DNA of 7,790 bases from Pseudomonadota bacterium (GTDB taxonomy: Bacteria; Pseudomonadota; Gammaproteobacteria; Pseudomonadales; Azotimanducaceae): the NCBI GenBank assembly GCA_027622495.1, contig JAQBYL010000190.1, positions 1-7,790 of the forward strand, read 5' to 3'. The position numbers and the translations under genes were made by a program. Of the stretch, positions 6,788 through 7,790 are shown piece by piece. Numbering within the stretch: the first letter of the stretch is position 1; each line of letters opens with the position of its first letter. The notes under the pieces are model-generated. The model was not told where the DNA came from and ran no database searches. It worked only from the letters and a program-made list of their open reading frames with translations.

Positions 6788-7542
6788 GGTGCCAGGTATC
6801 CGGCCTGGGTGATGATCAGACGTGCCTGATCAGAACGCAGCCAGGTCAGAAATGCGGTTGCGGCAGGGTTTTCCTGCGCCCGGCTCAGCAGCACAGCATC
6901 CTGGTGGATCGGTGGGTAGTAGCTCTGCGGGACTTCCCATGTGCTCCCCCGGGTATTACCGTTGACGAGGCTGCTCAGAGCGATAAAACCGAGCTCAGCG
7001 TTGCGGGTTGCGACCATGGTGTAGGCCTGGCCGATGTCTTCTGCCACCACCAGGCGGCTGGTGATCGGCTCAAGCACACCCAGGTGAAGGAGAACTGCCC
7101 TGGCTGCAGCACCATAGGGTGCGAGATCCGGATTCGCCATTGCCAGGTGACGGAAGTTAAGGTCGGCAAGCGCCGGTTCAGCGCCGCTCAGTAGATCTGG
7201 TTGGGTCGACCACAGCACCAGGCGACCGGTCGCGTAGGTGAATCTACTTCCGGGAACACCGAAGCGGGTGTTTTCAAGTTTTTCTGCACGCACCTGGTCG
7301 GCTGCAAGCAGCACATCGAAGGGTGCGCCGTTGATGATCTGGCCGTAGAGTCTGCCGGTGGATCCGATGCTGATGCGCAGGCCTGCACCGCTCACTTTTT
7401 CGAACTCGGGTTGAAGATCGGCCATGACATGGGCGAAATTTGCGGCGACCGCGATCAGCGCAGACGATTTACCGTCAGCGGCACAGGTGGCTGCAAGTGT
7501 GTACGCGATGACCCCCAACAGCCATCCCGACCGGTGCGTCAT
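6784..7542 (-). CDS. modA: Molybdate-binding periplasmic protein ModA
   Basis: The protein has 252 residues, close to the usual ModA length. A signal peptide covers about residues 1-22 (hydrophobic core LLGVIAYTLAA, probable cleavage after TCA or CAA). Family motifs follow: VAANFAHVM (32-40), ISIGSTGRLYGQI (57-69, oxyanion-binding Ser/Thr), GAPFDVLLAADQ (72-83), APYGAAA (141-147) and EDIGQAYTMVATRNAELGF (168-186), in which Q172 to Y174 lie at the expected oxyanion-binding loop. It has the AANF/PYGAAA pattern rather than the AAS-type start of Escherichia coli ModA. It would capture molybdate or tungstate in the periplasm and hand it to ModB. No strong Shine-Dalgarno site precedes the ATG. It is the first gene of the operon, and its upstream region holds the palindromes described below. 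Confidence 0.94.
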   Translation of the reverse strand: MTHRSGWLLGVIAYTLAATCAADGKSSALIAVAANFAHVMADLQPEFEKVSGAGLRISIGSTGRLYGQIINGAPFDVLLAADQVRAEKLENTRFGVPGSRFTYATGRLVLWSTQPDLLSGAEPALADLNFRHLAMANPDLAPYGAAARAVLLHLGVLEPITSRLVVAEDIGQAYTMVATRNAELGFIALSSLVNGNTRGSTWEVPQSYYPPIHQDAVLLSRAQENPAATAFLTWLRSDQARLIITQAGYLAP

Positions 7543-7590
7543 GAGATTAAGTTCTTGATTTGCGGTGGGCGCGCAATGGTACCTCAGGGG

Positions 7591-7613
7591 TTTAAGCGCA
7601 CAAAATGCTTAAA
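7591..7613. promoter_or_regulatory. Perfect 7-9-7 inverted repeat, candidate operator upstream of modA
   Basis: TTTAAGC (7591-7597) and GCTTAAA (7607-7613) are exact reverse complements separated by nine bases, so the half-site centres are 16 bases apart. The repeat begins 49 bases before the modA ATG and lies 121 bases before the divergent gene. On the minus strand it falls between a -35-like TCGACA (just upstream) and the poor -10-like CTTAAA, so a bound repressor could block modA transcription. It does not resemble the ModE site known from Escherichia coli (ATCGnTATATA type). The binding protein is unknown, and the function is inferred from symmetry and place only. Confidence 0.4.
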
Positions 7614-7620
7614 TGTCGAA

Positions 7621-7632
7621 CCGGCTGGCCGG
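7621..7632. repeat. Short GC-rich inverted repeat
   Basis: CCGGC and GCCGG flank a two-base TG centre in the modA/7734 divergent region. The arms are perfect but only 5 bp long and GC-rich, so chance is a real possibility. It could be a protein site or part of a leader hairpin. Confidence 0.25.
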
Positions 7633-7660
7633 ATGGGCAATAATGCCTGCGGGATGGTCC

Positions 7661-7678
7661 GGGAATATTTGTGTTCCC
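7661..7678. promoter_or_regulatory. Inverted repeat, candidate operator for the divergent gene at 7734
   Basis: GGGAATA and TGTTCCC, separated by TTTG, match at six of seven paired positions (perfect in the outer five, GGGAA/TTCCC). The element lies 55 bases before the ATG at 7734, a sensible place for an operator on that gene. No specific regulator family is recognised. Confidence 0.3.
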
Positions 7679-7725
7679 ATAACAATGATCAGTGGCATCA
7701 AGCGACAAAAGCATCGATATACAGC

Positions 7726-7730
7726 GAGGA
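7726..7730 (+). promoter_or_regulatory. Ribosome binding site before the gene at 7734
   Basis: GAGGA lies three bases ahead of the ATG at 7734. It is the best Shine-Dalgarno match in the window, although the spacing is short. It supports 7734 as a real start of a gene running off the right edge. Confidence 0.5.
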
Positions 7731-7733
7731 ACA

Positions 7734-7790
7734 ATGGCTAAAGAGACAAGCGGCGCCGAGAGTCTGGTTCAGATCTTTACCGACGCAGGC
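7734..7790 (+). CDS. N-terminal fragment, probable thiamine-diphosphate enzyme (acetolactate synthase-like)
   Basis: Only 19 residues are visible: MAKETSGAESLVQIFTDAG. GAESLVxxLxxxG at the very start is characteristic of the pyrimidine-binding domain of TPP enzymes of the acetolactate synthase/benzoylformate decarboxylase group, where a sequence like VEVCFxNPGTSE normally follows. The catalytic Glu and all later motifs lie beyond the window. The ribosome site and the intergenic region upstream support a real gene. It is divergent from modA. The family call rests on a very short match and is tentative; the substrate cannot be inferred. Confidence 0.55.
   Translation, partial: MAKETSGAESLVQIFTDAG

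Noticed and set aside
7543..7733. Moco riboswitch or ModE operator upstream of modA
   Set aside because: I found no TATATA-type ModE half-sites and could not recognise the conserved core of the Moco RNA motif on the minus strand. A covariance-model search would settle the RNA question.

Overview
The window looks like a chromosomal stretch from a Gram-negative, probably proteobacterial (perhaps gammaproteobacterial) organism. By eye the G+C content is in the high fifties. Evidence for the lineage is indirect: a complete molybdate ABC operon with a periplasmic binding protein, a lipoprotein-type PQQ sugar dehydrogenase, and tight overlapping genes. I see no rRNA, tRNA, CRISPR array, insertion sequence or phage gene. 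The coding density is very high, and no gap between genes exceeds about 200 bases.

Layout, left to right. Bases 1-678 (minus) hold the N-terminal 226 residues of an SGNH/GDSL-type hydrolase that runs off the left edge. A 133-base divergent spacer separates it from an amidohydrolase of the N-acyl-D-amino-acid deacylase type (812-2494, plus). That gene converges with, and overlaps by 19 bases, a glucose/sorbosone (PQQ-dependent) dehydrogenase (2476-3600, minus). The overlap contains a perfect 8-bp hairpin whose three-base loop is the amidohydrolase stop codon. Directly upstream of the dehydrogenase (3602-3876, minus) is a small exported-protein gene that is either frameshifted or split into two tiny ORFs joined by an ATGA overlap. 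Next come a 2-oxoglutarate/Fe(II) oxygenase of the isopenicillin N synthase type (3993-4943, minus) and a complete modA-modB-modC operon (7542 to 5029, minus). Finally a divergent plus-strand gene begins at 7734, and its first 19 residues look like a thiamine-diphosphate enzyme.

Functionally, ModA, ModB and ModC form a complete molybdate (or tungstate) importer: periplasmic binding protein, membrane channel and ATPase. The three genes overlap one another and are surely translated from one message. All genes from modA down to the sugar dehydrogenase lie on the same strand, so some read-through is possible. A likely promoter near 3910 suggests that the small ORF and dehydrogenase form their own unit. 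The modA upstream region carries several inverted repeats, one of them a perfect 7-9-7 palindrome, but nothing resembling the classical ModE operator, and no modE gene is present here.

I found no clear evidence for a wholly new system. The most unusual items are the stop-codon-in-the-loop hairpin, the broken or split small exported protein fused tightly to the sugar dehydrogenase, and the unassigned palindromes in the modA/TPP-enzyme divergent promoter.
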